The notes beneath the pieces are model-generated. The model did not search any database. It saw only the letters and a program-made list of their open reading frames with translations, and was not told the DNA's origin. Shown one piece after another: positions 41,629 through 50,761 of a stretch of DNA of 64,000 bases (positions within the stretch are counted from its first letter, which is position 1; every line of letters starts with the position of its first letter). The translations under genes and the position numbers were made by a program. The DNA comes from Granulicatella elegans (GTDB lineage Bacteria; Bacillota; Bacilli; Lactobacillales; Aerococcaceae): contig NZ_CP085953.1 in the NCBI RefSeq assembly GCF_020735385.1, forward strand, positions 372,001 through 436,000. The letters run 5' to 3'.

Positions 41629-42771
41629 ATGAGTAGCAAAATTCCAGTAACCATTGTTAGCGGATTTTTAGGAGCAGGTAAAACCACGCTCATTAACAAA
41701 GTATTAAAAGAAAAACACGGCGAACATATTGCCGTAGTAATTAATGAATTTGGAGAAATTGGTGTCGACCATCAATTTGTATTAGATGTAGAAGAAGAAA
41801 TTTATCAAATGGATAACGGCTGCTTATGTTGTACGCTTCGTACAGATATTGCAGACATGTTAAAATCTATTTTAATGGTCAAAGAACAAAACGGTATTAA
41901 AGTAGACCGTGTATTATTTGAAACAACTGGTTTAGCAGATCCTGCACCAATTGCTCAAACCTTTATCAATGTACCATTTTTAAATGAACACTTTATTTTA
42001 GACGCTGTTTTAACAGTTGTCGATTCAAAAAATTTCTTATATCAAACCACTCATCAAACCGAACCAGCAAAACAAGTTGGTTTTGCAGACAAAATCTTTA
42101 TGTCTAAACATAGTTTAGTAGACGATACGATTTATGCAAAAGTAATTAGCGAAGTTCGTTCTATCAATCCTTTTGCTGAGATTCAAGATTTAGATGCTCG
42201 CCCAGTTGAAATGAAAGATATGTTTGGACTTGAATTATTCTATGCTTCTGAAAAGAAAATTTTGGAAATGCAAGAAAATTCTGAAGAAGAATATTGCGAA
42301 GCTTGTGGACATACTCATGCTCACGGGGAACATGATGAATACTGCGAAGAATGTGGTCACGCTCATGCTCACGGTGAACACGATCATGACCACCCCCACG
42401 ATGAAGAACATCACCATGACCATAATCATGATCATCACCATCATGGACATCATCATCACAAACATCACCACCACAGTGGGATTAATTCATTTGTCATTGA
42501 AACAGAGAAACCTCTTGTTTTAGCTCATATTAACGAATGGTTGAATGAATTAGTTTATATTTATGGCCCTGAATTATATCGTTATAAAGGGATTTTAAGC
42601 GTGGAAGGGCTAGATTATCAAATCATTTTCCAAGGGGTTCAAATGAGTTTTGATATTTCTCGTGGACGTGATTGGAACGATACAGAGCGTAAGTCGACTT
42701 TAGTGTTTATTGGTAAAAACTTACCAGAAGATACATTAAGAGAAAGCTTTGTTGCTTGTACAAATAAATAA
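41629..42771 (+). CDS. CobW/COG0523 G3E GTPase, zinc-type metallochaperone (YciC/ZagA-like)
   Basis: 380 aa. The N-terminal GTPase has the P-loop GFLGAGKTT, the metal-binding CxCC motif (GCLCCT) and later TTGLADPAP. A linker from about residue 215 has two CEEC/CEAC-GHAHAHGEHD repeats and a stretch with over 20 His, followed by the CobW C-terminal domain. COG0523 proteins with such linkers deliver Zn to client enzymes when zinc is scarce, and the Zur-like box in the promoter fits. GGAGG lies before the ATG at 41629; the ATG at 41614 overlaps that site. Confidence 0.92.
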   Translation: MSSKIPVTIVSGFLGAGKTTLINKVLKEKHGEHIAVVINEFGEIGVDHQFVLDVEEEIYQMDNGCLCCTLRTDIADMLKSILMVKEQNGIKVDRVLFETTGLADPAPIAQTFINVPFLNEHFILDAVLTVVDSKNFLYQTTHQTEPAKQVGFADKIFMSKHSLVDDTIYAKVISEVRSINPFAEIQDLDARPVEMKDMFGLELFYASEKKILEMQENSEEEYCEACGHTHAHGEHDEYCEECGHAHAHGEHDHDHPHDEEHHHDHNHDHHHHGHHHHKHHHHSGINSFVIETEKPLVLAHINEWLNELVYIYGPELYRYKGILSVEGLDYQIIFQGVQMSFDISRGRDWNDTERKSTLVFIGKNLPEDTLRESFVACTNK

Positions 42772-42795
42772 ATTACGTAGAGTATGACATAAAAC

Positions 42796-42858
42796 AGAAA
42801 AAACATTTCTTACTGTGAGACTGTGCAAAAAGTCTCACGGAGAAATGTTTTTTCTTTT
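42796..42858 (+). terminator. Very long terminator hairpin
   Basis: AGAAAAAACATTTCT (42796-42810) pairs with AGAAATGTTTTTTCT (42841-42855), and GTGAGACT (42815-42822) with AGTCTCAC (42831-42838) inside, followed by TTTTT. About 23 pairs. Confidence 0.85.
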
Positions 42859-43044
42859 TTTATTTTTTCCTCAAAATCTTCTCAATTTCTTATCGGAGTC
42901 TTCATATTATTTTCAAAATTTCACTCTATACTTTAGTCATTCCCAAATAAGAAATATTATCCTCCCAAGTTAAATATTTCAAAATCCTTTTTTCCACCGA
43001 CTTTTGTGTCGGTGGTTTTTTATTGATTCTAAAACCCACACAAA
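42859..43044. other. Gap with a second, isolated hairpin terminator
   Basis: Between the CobW terminator and the next operon lies a further hairpin CCACCGAC-TTTTGT-GTCGGTGG with TTTTTT (42996-43024), usable on both strands. A TATACT box at 42927-42932 on the plus strand has no good -35. The stretch between them, about 60-70 bases, could be a short RNA, but the promoter is too weak to call it. Confidence 0.4.
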
Positions 43045-43076
43045 AAAGGCTAAGCATTTCTACTTAGCCTTCTTTC
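43045..43076 (-). terminator. Terminator of the nfeD-floA operon
   Basis: AAGGCTAAG...CTTAGCCTT with a T-rich minus-strand flank (TTTTTTGTG). Confidence 0.75.
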
Positions 43077-43084
43077 TACGATTA

Positions 43085-43753
43085 CTATCGCATACTTTTT
43101 GGTTTTGATAACACTTCACTTGCGACAATTGCTTTCTTCCATTGTAAGTGATGTTTCAATACTCGATTTTTCTTTATATAGTTTGTTGCACTTTTTACGG
43201 ATTCCACCACTAATTCACCTTTTGAACCCATATGTTGAACTTCTTCTTCCTGTAATTGGATTGCTTCCATTTCTTCTACAAAAGCTCGAAGATGTTCTAA
43301 TAATTCTTCTGGCAAATTCGGATTATTCAAATATAATCGTTTTAATTTTTCAGTATGAATTAATATAGCACTTCTTCTCATGCCATCAATTTCTTCTGAA
43401 GAAATAATCGACACTCTTTGAATGAGTTCCTTATCAAATACAGATAAAGAATAGTCCTCTGGTGAAAATTGTCGAAACACTTGTACCATTTTTAAAAATT
43501 GTTGTCTCATTTTCTCTGTATGAGATAATGTCGTTTTTGTTTCCGGCATTTCTTCTACGACAACATCTTCCACCTTTTGATTTTTGGAATGATGACGTTT
43601 AGACGAAATTGGTTTTTCTTGAAAAGAATGATTCAACCAATCGTGCAGTTGGTTCAATCCTTTTTCTTTACTCTTTATTTTTAAATTAAGATAACTAGCA
43701 GCAGACATGATCACAAGAATCAATACATACAAGAGAAAGAGTACAATATTCAT
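43085..43753 (-). CDS. Membrane-anchored protein of the nfeD-floA operon
   Basis: 222 aa: one N-terminal membrane helix (residues about 3-23) and a long charged, mostly helical cytoplasmic part, with [20 protein letters not shown] and [23 protein letters not shown]. No family recognised. Its start overlaps the floA stop by four bases, so it is co-translated with the flotillin and may act in the same membrane microdomain. Confidence 0.7.
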   Translation of the reverse strand: MNIVLFLLYVLILVIMSAASYLNLKIKSKEKGLNQLHDWLNHSFQEKPISSKRHHSKNQKVEDVVVEEMPETKTTLSHTEKMRQQFLKMVQVFRQFSPEDYSLSVFDKELIQRVSIISSEEIDGMRRSAILIHTEKLKRLYLNNPNLPEELLEHLRAFVEEMEAIQLQEEEVQHMGSKGELVVESVKSATNYIKKNRVLKHHLQWKKAIVASEVLSKPKSMR

Positions 43754-44754
43754 GATTCACTCTCTACAGAAGATTTGCTAATCGCTTCTCTCATATCTGT
43801 ATCCGATTGAATATTTTTCAATTGATAATAGTCCATGACTCCAAGTTTTCCATTACGAAGAGCTTCTGCCATCGCTAATGGAATTTGCGATTCAGCTTCT
43901 ACAACTTTTGCACGCATCCGTTGTACTTCTGCTAACATTTCTTGTTCTTGCGCTACAGCAAGAGAACGACGTTCTTCAGCTTTAGCTTGTGCAATTTTCT
44001 TATCCGCTTCTGCTTGTTCTGCTTGTAATTTTGCTCCGATATTTCTACCGACATCAACATCTGCAATATCTATAGATAGAATTTCATACGCTGTACCTGC
44101 ATCCAATCCTTTTCTCAAAATAGTTTGAGAAATAGAATCCGGATTTTCTAAGACTAATTTATGATGAGTTGCTGAACCAACTGTGGTAACAATCCCTTCA
44201 CCAACACGGGCAATAATCGTTTCTTCACCAGCACCCCCAACTAATCGTTCAATATTGGCACGTACCGTTACTTTTGCTTTCGCTTGAACTTCAATCCCAT
44301 CCATCGCAACCCCTGCAATAACTGGAGTTTCAATTACTTTTGGATTAACAGATACTTGAACAGCTTCAAATACATTTCTACCTGCCAAATCAATGGCAGC
44401 GGCTTGTTCAAATTCTAAGTCAATGTTGGCACGTTGTGCTGCAATTAACGCGTCAATGACTACATTGACATTCCCACCTGCTAGATAATGGGCTTCTAAT
44501 TCATTAATATCGATTTTTAATCCTGCTTTTGTTGCTTTAATCATTGGACGGACAATATATTGAGGAGGTACTCGACGTAATCTCATCCCCACTAATGTGC
44601 CCACTCCAATTTTTACATCAGAAAAATACGCTGTGATCCATAACCCAATCGGTACAAATCTAAAAAATAACATGACTACTGTTAAAATTAGAAATAGTAT
44701 CACAATGAGTCCAATCACTCCTGTTGGATTATTAAATAAACCTTTTTCTAACAC
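43750..44754 (-). CDS. floA: Flotillin-like protein FloA
   Basis: 334 aa, the usual FloA length. Two hydrophobic stretches at the N-terminus (about residues 10-45) anchor it. The SPFH core follows ([40 protein letters not shown]) with the closing Ala/Glu-rich coiled coil ([20 protein letters not shown]). It scaffolds membrane microdomains. The nfeD-floA pairing is conserved in Firmicutes. Confidence 0.95.
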   Translation of the reverse strand: MLEKGLFNNPTGVIGLIVILFLILTVVMLFFRFVPIGLWITAYFSDVKIGVGTLVGMRLRRVPPQYIVRPMIKATKAGLKIDINELEAHYLAGGNVNVVIDALIAAQRANIDLEFEQAAAIDLAGRNVFEAVQVSVNPKVIETPVIAGVAMDGIEVQAKAKVTVRANIERLVGGAGEETIIARVGEGIVTTVGSATHHKLVLENPDSISQTILRKGLDAGTAYEILSIDIADVDVGRNIGAKLQAEQAEADKKIAQAKAEERRSLAVAQEQEMLAEVQRMRAKVVEAESQIPLAMAEALRNGKLGVMDYYQLKNIQSDTDMREAISKSSVESES

Positions 44755-44765
44755 TTTACTCCCTC

Positions 44766-45383
44766 CTACTCATTATTGTTCTCCAAAACTTGTACGACGA
44801 TTTTACTTCCTTCTACTTTGACAACTTGTATCCTTGTATCTTCTGGAATAACAAATCCCGTACTGACAACATCAACGATTTCACCGTTTAGTTCAGCCTT
44901 TCCGCTTGGACGTAATACCGTCACTGTTTTTCCTGTTTGATTGACTAAATCGTCATATACTTTTGAGGTTGAATAGCCTTTTGATTTTTTTAGAGAAGAA
45001 AGTAATACTAATCCTTTCTTATGAGAAAAATGATTTCCTCTTTTTACCAATAAAACTAACAAGACGATTGCCAACAATAGTGACATTAAGATTAAAACGA
45101 CTAAATCCATGACAGCCTGGTTTGCCCAGTACATCCCCCCTAATACTAATACCGTCCCTAGCACTCCTAAAGCTCCAATTCCTGGAATTAACACTTCAAA
45201 TCCTAAAAATAGGAAACCAAATACAAATAGGATAATGACGAAGAAATTCCAGTATGGATGAAGGAAACTGTAGGTTGCAAAACTTATTCCTGTTACCACA
45301 CTGCCTAATAAGTTCCATTTGGAGAACAAAGAAATGAAAACACCAATGACAGCTACTAACAGTAATAATAAGTCTACATACAA
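44766..45383 (-). CDS. NfeD-family membrane protein
   Basis: About 205 aa: four membrane helices in the first 120 residues, then a C-terminal OB-fold NfeD domain ([24 protein letters not shown]). NfeD proteins partner with flotillins; the long forms also carry a ClpP-like protease domain, which is absent here. The start is a choice. A TATAAT -10 box with TGC extension (minus strand, 45409-45414) puts the transcript start after the ATGs at 45407 and 45410. I therefore give the TTG at 45383, which has GGGGGTGG upstream. If another promoter is used, ATG 45407 is the alternative. Confidence 0.85.
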   Translation of the reverse strand: MYVDLLLLLVAVIGVFISLFSKWNLLGSVVTGISFATYSFLHPYWNFFVIILFVFGFLFLGFEVLIPGIGALGVLGTVLVLGGMYWANQAVMDLVVLILMSLLLAIVLLVLLVKRGNHFSHKKGLVLLSSLKKSKGYSTSKVYDDLVNQTGKTVTVLRPSGKAELNGEIVDVVSTGFVIPEDTRIQVVKVEGSKIVVQVLENNNE

Positions 45384-45489
45384 AAGACCACCCCCATTCG
45401 TTGCCATCATTATAGCACTTTTCCTTTTTAAATACACTGAATAATTCTTAATAAATGCTTAAATTTAAAGTGTTAAATCATCTACCATT

Positions 45490-45670
45490 TTACGATGAAT
45501 CGTCTTCCATTTGAAAAAATTCTTTCACTTGTTGTAGTTGTTTTTCGAACAATTCCATATCGATAAATCTCGCTTGACAAGCAAATTCCTTATCGCCTAC
45601 AAACACAATCACAACCGGAACAGTTAGCACTTGATACTGACTTACCACTTCAGGATGCGTTGTCTTTTGC
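45490..45670 (-). pseudogene. Thioredoxin-like gene, 3' part, cut by the integrative element
   Basis: The last ~58 codons of a thioredoxin-fold protein remain: THPEVVSQYQVLTVPVVIVF, with the cis-Pro loop TVPV, then FIDMELFEKQL. The N-terminal half with the CxxC site is missing. Upstream of about 45,665 the frame runs into the recombinase gene of the inserted element, whose last codons overlap this fragment. The 5' part is expected beyond the other end of the element, outside the window. Confidence 0.8.
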
Positions 45671-47404
45671 TTGGGAACATAATTTATTATCCTCGTCATT
45701 CTTGTGGGAGCACAATTTATTAATGTCATTGTCTTTGGCATTTTTTCTTTTATCTTTAAAGTTATTAGAATTTTGACTATCTTTAACTCCTGTTTTGAAA
45801 TAGAATGTCAGGTCATATGGATGGACTGTTCCGTCTTTGTCAATTCTACCCACCACGACTTTATCGACTATGCTTTCAAATACTGTTCTGTTAAATTCCT
45901 CTATAATTTCTTTATTTTCTAAGACCTTTTTAAATTGCTTTAGTCTTTCTTTAATAGAGTTTTCATCTTTTATTGTTAGCTCTAGGGTTTTCTTTTCATC
46001 AAGTAATTCTTCTTTTTGTTTTATCAGTTTTTTATACTTTTTAGCATAAACTTCTTCGTCTATACTATCTTCTAAATGAAGATCAACTAACTTTCTTTCT
46101 TGACTAATGATTCTATTTAATTGGTTTTCTATCTTTTTCAGATCCTTGACTAAAGTATTATCATTTATTTCTTCTTCAACAATTTTTAAAAAGTCATCTA
46201 TTATTGTTGAATCTGCATGGCATAATTGCCTATAGCTTTCAACAAATGCTTTTTCTATTGCTGCTTCTTGTATTCCTTTTGAATGAGGGCAATATTTTTT
46301 ACCTTTTTTAGTTGACCTTACACATTGCCAGTTAATTTTTTTATAAATTGAACTAGTGTGCCAAGTTCTTCTTGAAAGTATTTCACCACAAAATCCACAT
46401 TCCAGCATACTTGAAAAAGCGTATTGTCTTGATAGTTTTTCTCTTTTTCTATCCTTATTAGCAATGGTGTTTCTATTTTGTGCTCTCCTGAGTCTAATTT
46501 CTTGTGCCTTTTCAAAATCTTCTCTTGATATAATTGGCTCGTGATGATTTTCAATGTGATATTTATCAGATTCCCCAAAGTTTGCTAGTCTTCTTTTTGT
46601 TATGGGATCAACGGTAAAAGTCTTTCCCATTAGTATATCGCCAATATACTTTTCATTCTTAATTACCCCTAACACTGTAGTATCAGACCATTTTGTTTTA
46701 CCTCTAGGAGTGAGATATCCTTGTTCTTCTAGTTCCCTGCCAATGACCGAACCACCATTGCCTTCTAAATATCTTTTAAAGATATATCTAACAATTTTGG
46801 CTTCTTCTTCATTTATAGAGATACTTTTTGTTATAGGGTCATAGTCGTATCCAAGGCAACCTTGAAAACCAATAAGTTCCCCTTTTTCCATTTTCATTTT
46901 CAGTCCTTTTTTTACATGGGCTGAGGTATTTTCTACTTCTTGTTGAGCTACTGAACTTAATATTGTTAATAGTAACTCTCCATCCATTGTCAAAGTATCT
47001 ATATTTTCTTCTTCAAATACTACACCAACATTATTTTCCTTTAATAGTCTTACATATTTCAAAGTATCTAATGTATTTCTTGCAAATCTTGATATAGATT
47101 TAGTAATTATCATGTCTATATCTCCATTTTGGCAATCACTTATTAGTCTCATAAAATCTGCTCTTTTAGTAGCAGTTGTTCCTGTTGTTGCTTCATCTGC
47201 ATATATACCAGCCAAAGTCCAGTTTTTATTATTTTTTATTAGATTTGTGTAATAATCAACTTGCGATTTATATGATTCAAGTTGGTCTTTACTATCTGTA
47301 CTTACTCGACAGTATGCTGCAACTCGTTTTAAATCTAAATCCAGTGTATTTCTATTTCTTGCTCCTGTATTTGAAGCTTTTATTACTTTTACTTTAGTAT
47401 TCAT
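45650..47404 (-). CDS. Large serine recombinase (TnpX/Int-like)
   Basis: 584 aa. An N-terminal resolvase domain with catalytic Ser35 in AAYCRVSTDSKDQ and ISRFARNTLD is followed by the Recombinase domain (about 180-290; GYLTPRGKTKWSDTTVLGVI). A zinc ribbon (ECGFCGEIL and CVRSTKKGKKYCPHSKG) and a coiled coil (about 420-490) complete it. It catalyses integration and excision of the element by strand exchange through the serine. The C-terminus contains two NKLCS repeats, and its stop codon lies in sequence that also encodes the thioredoxin fragment. AAGGAGG precedes the ATG. Confidence 0.93.
   Translation of the reverse strand: MNTKVKVIKASNTGARNRNTLDLDLKRVAAYCRVSTDSKDQLESYKSQVDYYTNLIKNNKNWTLAGIYADEATTGTTATKRADFMRLISDCQNGDIDMIITKSISRFARNTLDTLKYVRLLKENNVGVVFEEENIDTLTMDGELLLTILSSVAQQEVENTSAHVKKGLKMKMEKGELIGFQGCLGYDYDPITKSISINEEEAKIVRYIFKRYLEGNGGSVIGRELEEQGYLTPRGKTKWSDTTVLGVIKNEKYIGDILMGKTFTVDPITKRRLANFGESDKYHIENHHEPIISREDFEKAQEIRLRRAQNRNTIANKDRKREKLSRQYAFSSMLECGFCGEILSRRTWHTSSIYKKINWQCVRSTKKGKKYCPHSKGIQEAAIEKAFVESYRQLCHADSTIIDDFLKIVEEEINDNTLVKDLKKIENQLNRIISQERKLVDLHLEDSIDEEVYAKKYKKLIKQKEELLDEKKTLELTIKDENSIKERLKQFKKVLENKEIIEEFNRTVFESIVDKVVVGRIDKDGTVHPYDLTFYFKTGVKDSQNSNNFKDKRKNAKDNDINKLCSHKNDEDNKLCSQAKDNAS
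45671..45722. repeat. Two imperfect direct repeats near the element's left end
   Basis: TTGGGAACATAATTTATTA (45671-45689) and GTGGGAGCACAATTTATTA (45704-45722) agree at 16 of 19 positions, 33 bases apart. They encode the repeated NKLCS of the recombinase tail. Close to the attachment end they may be recombinase or accessory-factor sites. Confidence 0.5.
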
Positions 47405-47459
47405 TTTACCTCCTTCCCATTTTGTATCTTTCTACAATGTTATTATATCACAAGACTAA

Positions 47460-47597
47460 TTACTTTCTATCCATCTTCTTATAATCATTTTCTAACCTGT
47501 TCATAATTTTTGTATATTCCTTATCATTAATTAATCTAAGATCATAAAGCCTACATAACATAGCAACTCTCATACTATAAATCTTAATTGCTTGCAT
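47460..47597 (-). CDS. Small 45-aa SHOCT-like protein beside the recombinase
   Basis: AGGAGG with five-base spacing precedes the ATG at 47597; the stop lies 55 bases before the recombinase start. The product (MRVAMLCRLYDLRLINDKEY within it) has the 'short helix, Leu-Ile-Asn-Asp-x-Glu-Tyr' shape of SHOCT-like modules, which often bind partner proteins or nucleic acid. Such small ORFs are common beside serine recombinases of Firmicute elements. Possibly an excision factor; unproven. Confidence 0.7.
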   Translation of the reverse strand: MQAIKIYSMRVAMLCRLYDLRLINDKEYTKIMNRLENDYKKMDRK

Positions 47598-47737
47598 TTT
47601 AACCTCCTATGTAAGTTAACTTTTTTACCTTGGTAAGTGAATTAAATTTGAAATATGCTAATCTCACATAATCAATTTCAAGAATATTCGCACTTCAAAG
47701 TTTTTTTGATTTTTATAGAAGGATGACAAAATACCCC

Positions 47738-47753
47738 TCACTTTATAAAGTGA
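47738..47753. promoter_or_regulatory. 16-bp perfect palindrome upstream of the recombinase operon
   Basis: TCACTTTATAAAGTGA, perfectly symmetric, about 140 bases upstream of the small SHOCT-like gene. Possible operator. The rest of the 47,598-47,830 gap is AT-rich without another clear signal. Confidence 0.35.
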
Positions 47754-47832
47754 AATTTGCCCTCTTTGGTAACCTGAATTTTTATTTTTTATAGTATTTT
47801 TGAGTTTTAATGATTAATTTGAGCATAAAAAA

Positions 47833-47866
47833 ATGAGGACTTATGCTACTAGGCATAAATCCTCTA
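47833..47866 (-). terminator. Terminator after the MATE gene
   Basis: GAGGACTTATGC...GCATAAATCCTC (one mismatch), with ATTTTTTTATG on the minus strand, 35 bases after the MATE stop codon. Confidence 0.8.
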
Positions 47867-47900
47867 AAATGAAAGAAACTCTTTCGATTGTTATTTGTAT

Positions 47901-49253
47901 TTAGTTTTTCAAACCAATTTTATCCATCCTATTTAATTCCCCAAACATCATTACTACACCAGCTATTATCATAATTAAATCTACAAGGGGTTCAGCAAAC
48001 CATACTGCTTTAACTCCAAATATCATTGGTAAAATAATCATGGCAGGTACGAATAAAAATAACTGTCTTAGCATTACTATTATGCCGGCTTTTTTAGCGT
48101 TTCCTATTGATTGGAAGAATGTTATAGTCATTACCATTACTCCATATAGGATAAAGATAGAATAAAATAGTCTAAAGTTTCCTATTCCCTGAGTTATAAT
48201 ACTTTCTTCTACTCCAAATAAAGACAGAATATTCTTTGAAAATGCTAATGCTGGTATCCAAAATATTGATGCAAGAACTAATCCTCCGATAGAAAATACT
48301 TTCATAGCTTCTTTTACTCTGTCGTATTTTTTCGCTCCAAAATTTGTACCAACTACAGGTTGTAAACCTTGACTCATTCCCCAAAGTGGAATGAATGAAA
48401 AGGCATATATTCTAAGTGTTGCTGCCATCAAGATAGCATTTGTATCTCCGCCATATTTAAATGACATTTTATATAGCATTGTTTGTTGAATCATAAATAA
48501 AATTTGCATCATCATAGCAGATGACCCTACGCCAAACATTTCTTTTTTTATTTCCTGATCAGGTTTGATTTTATTTATTTTTACTGCTTTACTTTTATAT
48601 TTGAAGTAATGGAGTGTTATTATTGCTTGAACAAATTGTGCTGTAATAGTTGCAAGTGCAGCCCCTTCAATTGCATATTTTCCCATTAATTTCATTAGAA
48701 TGGGATCAAGAATTATGTTTAAAAAAGCTCCTAGCCCCATAATGAGCATTGCTTTTTTCATTAATCCTTCTCCACGCATAACCATGTTTGCTGATTGAGT
48801 AAAGTTTACAAATAAAGAACCAATGAAAATTACTCGTAAATATCTGATACCATATTCTTTAATTTCTCCACTTGCTCCAACCATATCTAAAAAATGTGGT
48901 GCAAGTAAAATTCCGCCTATTGTAATAATTGATGAGAATAGAATAACCCAAAAGATTAAATTCCCCATAATTTTATCAACTGTTTTTTTGTCGCCCTTTC
49001 CTATAGCTCTTGATAAAACCGATGCTGAACCTACACCAATAAGTGTAGATACACCACTATTGAAAAATGTAAGTGGCATAGCTACACCACAAGCTGTCAT
49101 TGCGGTTTGTCCTATAATATTTCCTGCAAAAATTCCATCCATTAGTGGATAAAGACCTATTACTATCATTCCTATTACAGCAGGGATAGATAATTGAAAA
49201 AGTAAATCTATAGGTCTTTTTGTTAATAATTGTTCTTTCATATCTTGTTTCAT
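47901..49253 (-). CDS. MATE-family efflux protein
   Basis: 450 aa with twelve hydrophobic segments in two halves. MATE landmarks: LFQLSIPAVIGMIVIGLYPLMDG, GVAMPLTFFNSGVSTLIGVG with the conserved small residues, MVMRGEGLMKKAMLIM, and QSIGNAKKAGIIVMLRQ. Exports small cationic or other compounds in exchange for Na+ or H+. Last gene of the cargo operon, 42 bases after the ECF ATPase gene. AGGAGG precedes the ATG. Substrate unknown. Confidence 0.9.
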   Translation of the reverse strand: MKQDMKEQLLTKRPIDLLFQLSIPAVIGMIVIGLYPLMDGIFAGNIIGQTAMTACGVAMPLTFFNSGVSTLIGVGSASVLSRAIGKGDKKTVDKIMGNLIFWVILFSSIITIGGILLAPHFLDMVGASGEIKEYGIRYLRVIFIGSLFVNFTQSANMVMRGEGLMKKAMLIMGLGAFLNIILDPILMKLMGKYAIEGAALATITAQFVQAIITLHYFKYKSKAVKINKIKPDQEIKKEMFGVGSSAMMMQILFMIQQTMLYKMSFKYGGDTNAILMAATLRIYAFSFIPLWGMSQGLQPVVGTNFGAKKYDRVKEAMKVFSIGGLVLASIFWIPALAFSKNILSLFGVEESIITQGIGNFRLFYSIFILYGVMVMTITFFQSIGNAKKAGIIVMLRQLFLFVPAMIILPMIFGVKAVWFAEPLVDLIMIIAGVVMMFGELNRMDKIGLKN

Positions 49254-49295
49254 AAAATTACCTCCTTTTTTTTATCCAGATTTTTTTAGCAAATT

Positions 49296-50759
49296 TTAAG
49301 TTTGATCGAAGAATTCCCTAATTTTTCCCATATTCTTTTCATCTTTAATACCATGCCATTTGACTTTTCCATTCTCCATAAACATAAAATAATCACAACA
49401 ACAGTCTACTAATTCCGGATCATGTGTGATAATAAAAATAGTTTTTCCGTCCTCTTTAAGCCTTATCATTTCATTAGAAACTTCTTTCATATTCTTAAAA
49501 TCCAAACCACTTGTAGGTTCGTCCAAAATCAGTATTGTCCTATCAGAAGCGATAGCACTTGCAATTGCAACCCTTTGTTTTTGCCCTCCGGATAATGACA
49601 TTGGATGGCAATCTATAAAATCCATTAAATTTAACTTTTTACATATTTCATCGATCTTTTCTTCTTTATTCTCATCGTTCTCTATACTCAAAAGAATTTC
49701 TTCTTTAACTGATTCGGTAAATAATTGATGATTAACATCCTGCTTCACCATAAAACATTTTTTTAGCCTTTCTCTTGTAGCATAACTTTCTGTTTGTATA
49801 TTTAAAGTTCCTTTTGCTTTTTCTTCAACTCCACATAAGCATTTTGAAAAAGTTGATTTTCCAGAACCATTATTTCCTAAAACAGCCACAATAGATTTTT
49901 GAGGTAATACAGCATCATTAATTTCAAAAAACGGCTCTTTTCCATAACTAAACATAAAATTCTTAATCTCTATTTGTTCCTTAGATTCTATATTTTTTAT
50001 ACGGCTACTGGTATCAATAGGGTGTATGCTCCTTAACCCCATATTATTTAAAATGCTGTTAGGTAATTTCTTGAACTCAACACAAGAAAATTCTTTGTTA
50101 ATTTTTCCATCTTTCATATAAATAAATCTATCTGCAATATCTATTAAATATTGTAGTCTATGCTCTGCAATAACCACAGTTGACTTTTTTTCTTTCCATT
50201 TTTTTATGATATATTTTAACTTTTTTATAGTTTGTATATCTAAATTAGAAGATGGCTCATCTAATACATAGATTTCAGGCTCCATAACAGCAGCAGAAGC
50301 ACAAGCAATTTTTTGTTTTTCTCCTCCTGACATAGAAAACAAGCTCTTATCAAGCAAATCTTTTATATTTAATTCTTTTGTTACCTTGCCAATTCTTCTA
50401 CAAATTTCTTCTCTTGAAATCCCAAAATTTTCACAGGCGAATGCAATTTCGCTTGTTGAATCTACATTGAAAAATTGAGTTCTTGGATTTTGAAATACTG
50501 ATCCTACATATTGACTCAATTCATTAATAGAATTTTTAGAAATTTCATGTTCATTTACAATAACGCTACCAGTCAAATTTCCGGAATAATACCCGGGAAT
50601 TAACCCATTTATCAACCTACTTATTGTAGTTTTTCCGCAACCGGACTCACCACAAAATACAACTACTTCACCAGCATTGATATTTAAATTAATATTATAA
50701 ATTCCAGCATTCTTATTCCCGCTATCATAAGTAAATGACACGTCTTTAAATTCAATCAA
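49296..50759 (-). CDS. ECF-type transporter ATPase, two nucleotide-binding domains fused
   Basis: 487 aa with two complete ABC domains. The first (residues about 1-225) has Walker A GESGCGKTT, signature MSGGEKQKIAC and Walker B VLDEPSSNLD; the second (about 260-487) has GNNGSGKST, LSGGQKQRVAI and LILDEPTSGLD. Equivalent to EcfA and EcfA' in one chain. It energises the EcfT/S component pair encoded next to it, so this ECF system is self-contained and does not depend on the host module. Two bases after the EcfT stop. Confidence 0.9.
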   Translation of the reverse strand: MIEFKDVSFTYDSGNKNAGIYNINLNINAGEVVVFCGESGCGKTTISRLINGLIPGYYSGNLTGSVIVNEHEISKNSINELSQYVGSVFQNPRTQFFNVDSTSEIAFACENFGISREEICRRIGKVTKELNIKDLLDKSLFSMSGGEKQKIACASAAVMEPEIYVLDEPSSNLDIQTIKKLKYIIKKWKEKKSTVVIAEHRLQYLIDIADRFIYMKDGKINKEFSCVEFKKLPNSILNNMGLRSIHPIDTSSRIKNIESKEQIEIKNFMFSYGKEPFFEINDAVLPQKSIVAVLGNNGSGKSTFSKCLCGVEEKAKGTLNIQTESYATRERLKKCFMVKQDVNHQLFTESVKEEILLSIENDENKEEKIDEICKKLNLMDFIDCHPMSLSGGQKQRVAIASAIASDRTILILDEPTSGLDFKNMKEVSNEMIRLKEDGKTIFIITHDPELVDCCCDYFMFMENGKVKWHGIKDEKNMGKIREFFDQT

Positions 50760-50761
50760 TG

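Noticed and set aside
42235-42523. Met/Ile-rich frames on both strands over the His-rich region
   Set aside because: They are shadows of the CAT/CAC repeats of the CobW linker.
42859-43044. A second small RNA between CobW and the floA operon
   Set aside because: A TATACT box and a hairpin terminator exist, but no acceptable -35; kept only as a described gap.
45670-45741. Reading the thioredoxin fragment as a complete 83-aa gene starting at 45741
   Set aside because: The first ~23 codons are an alternative frame of the recombinase gene; only the part left of about 45,670 has thioredoxin character.
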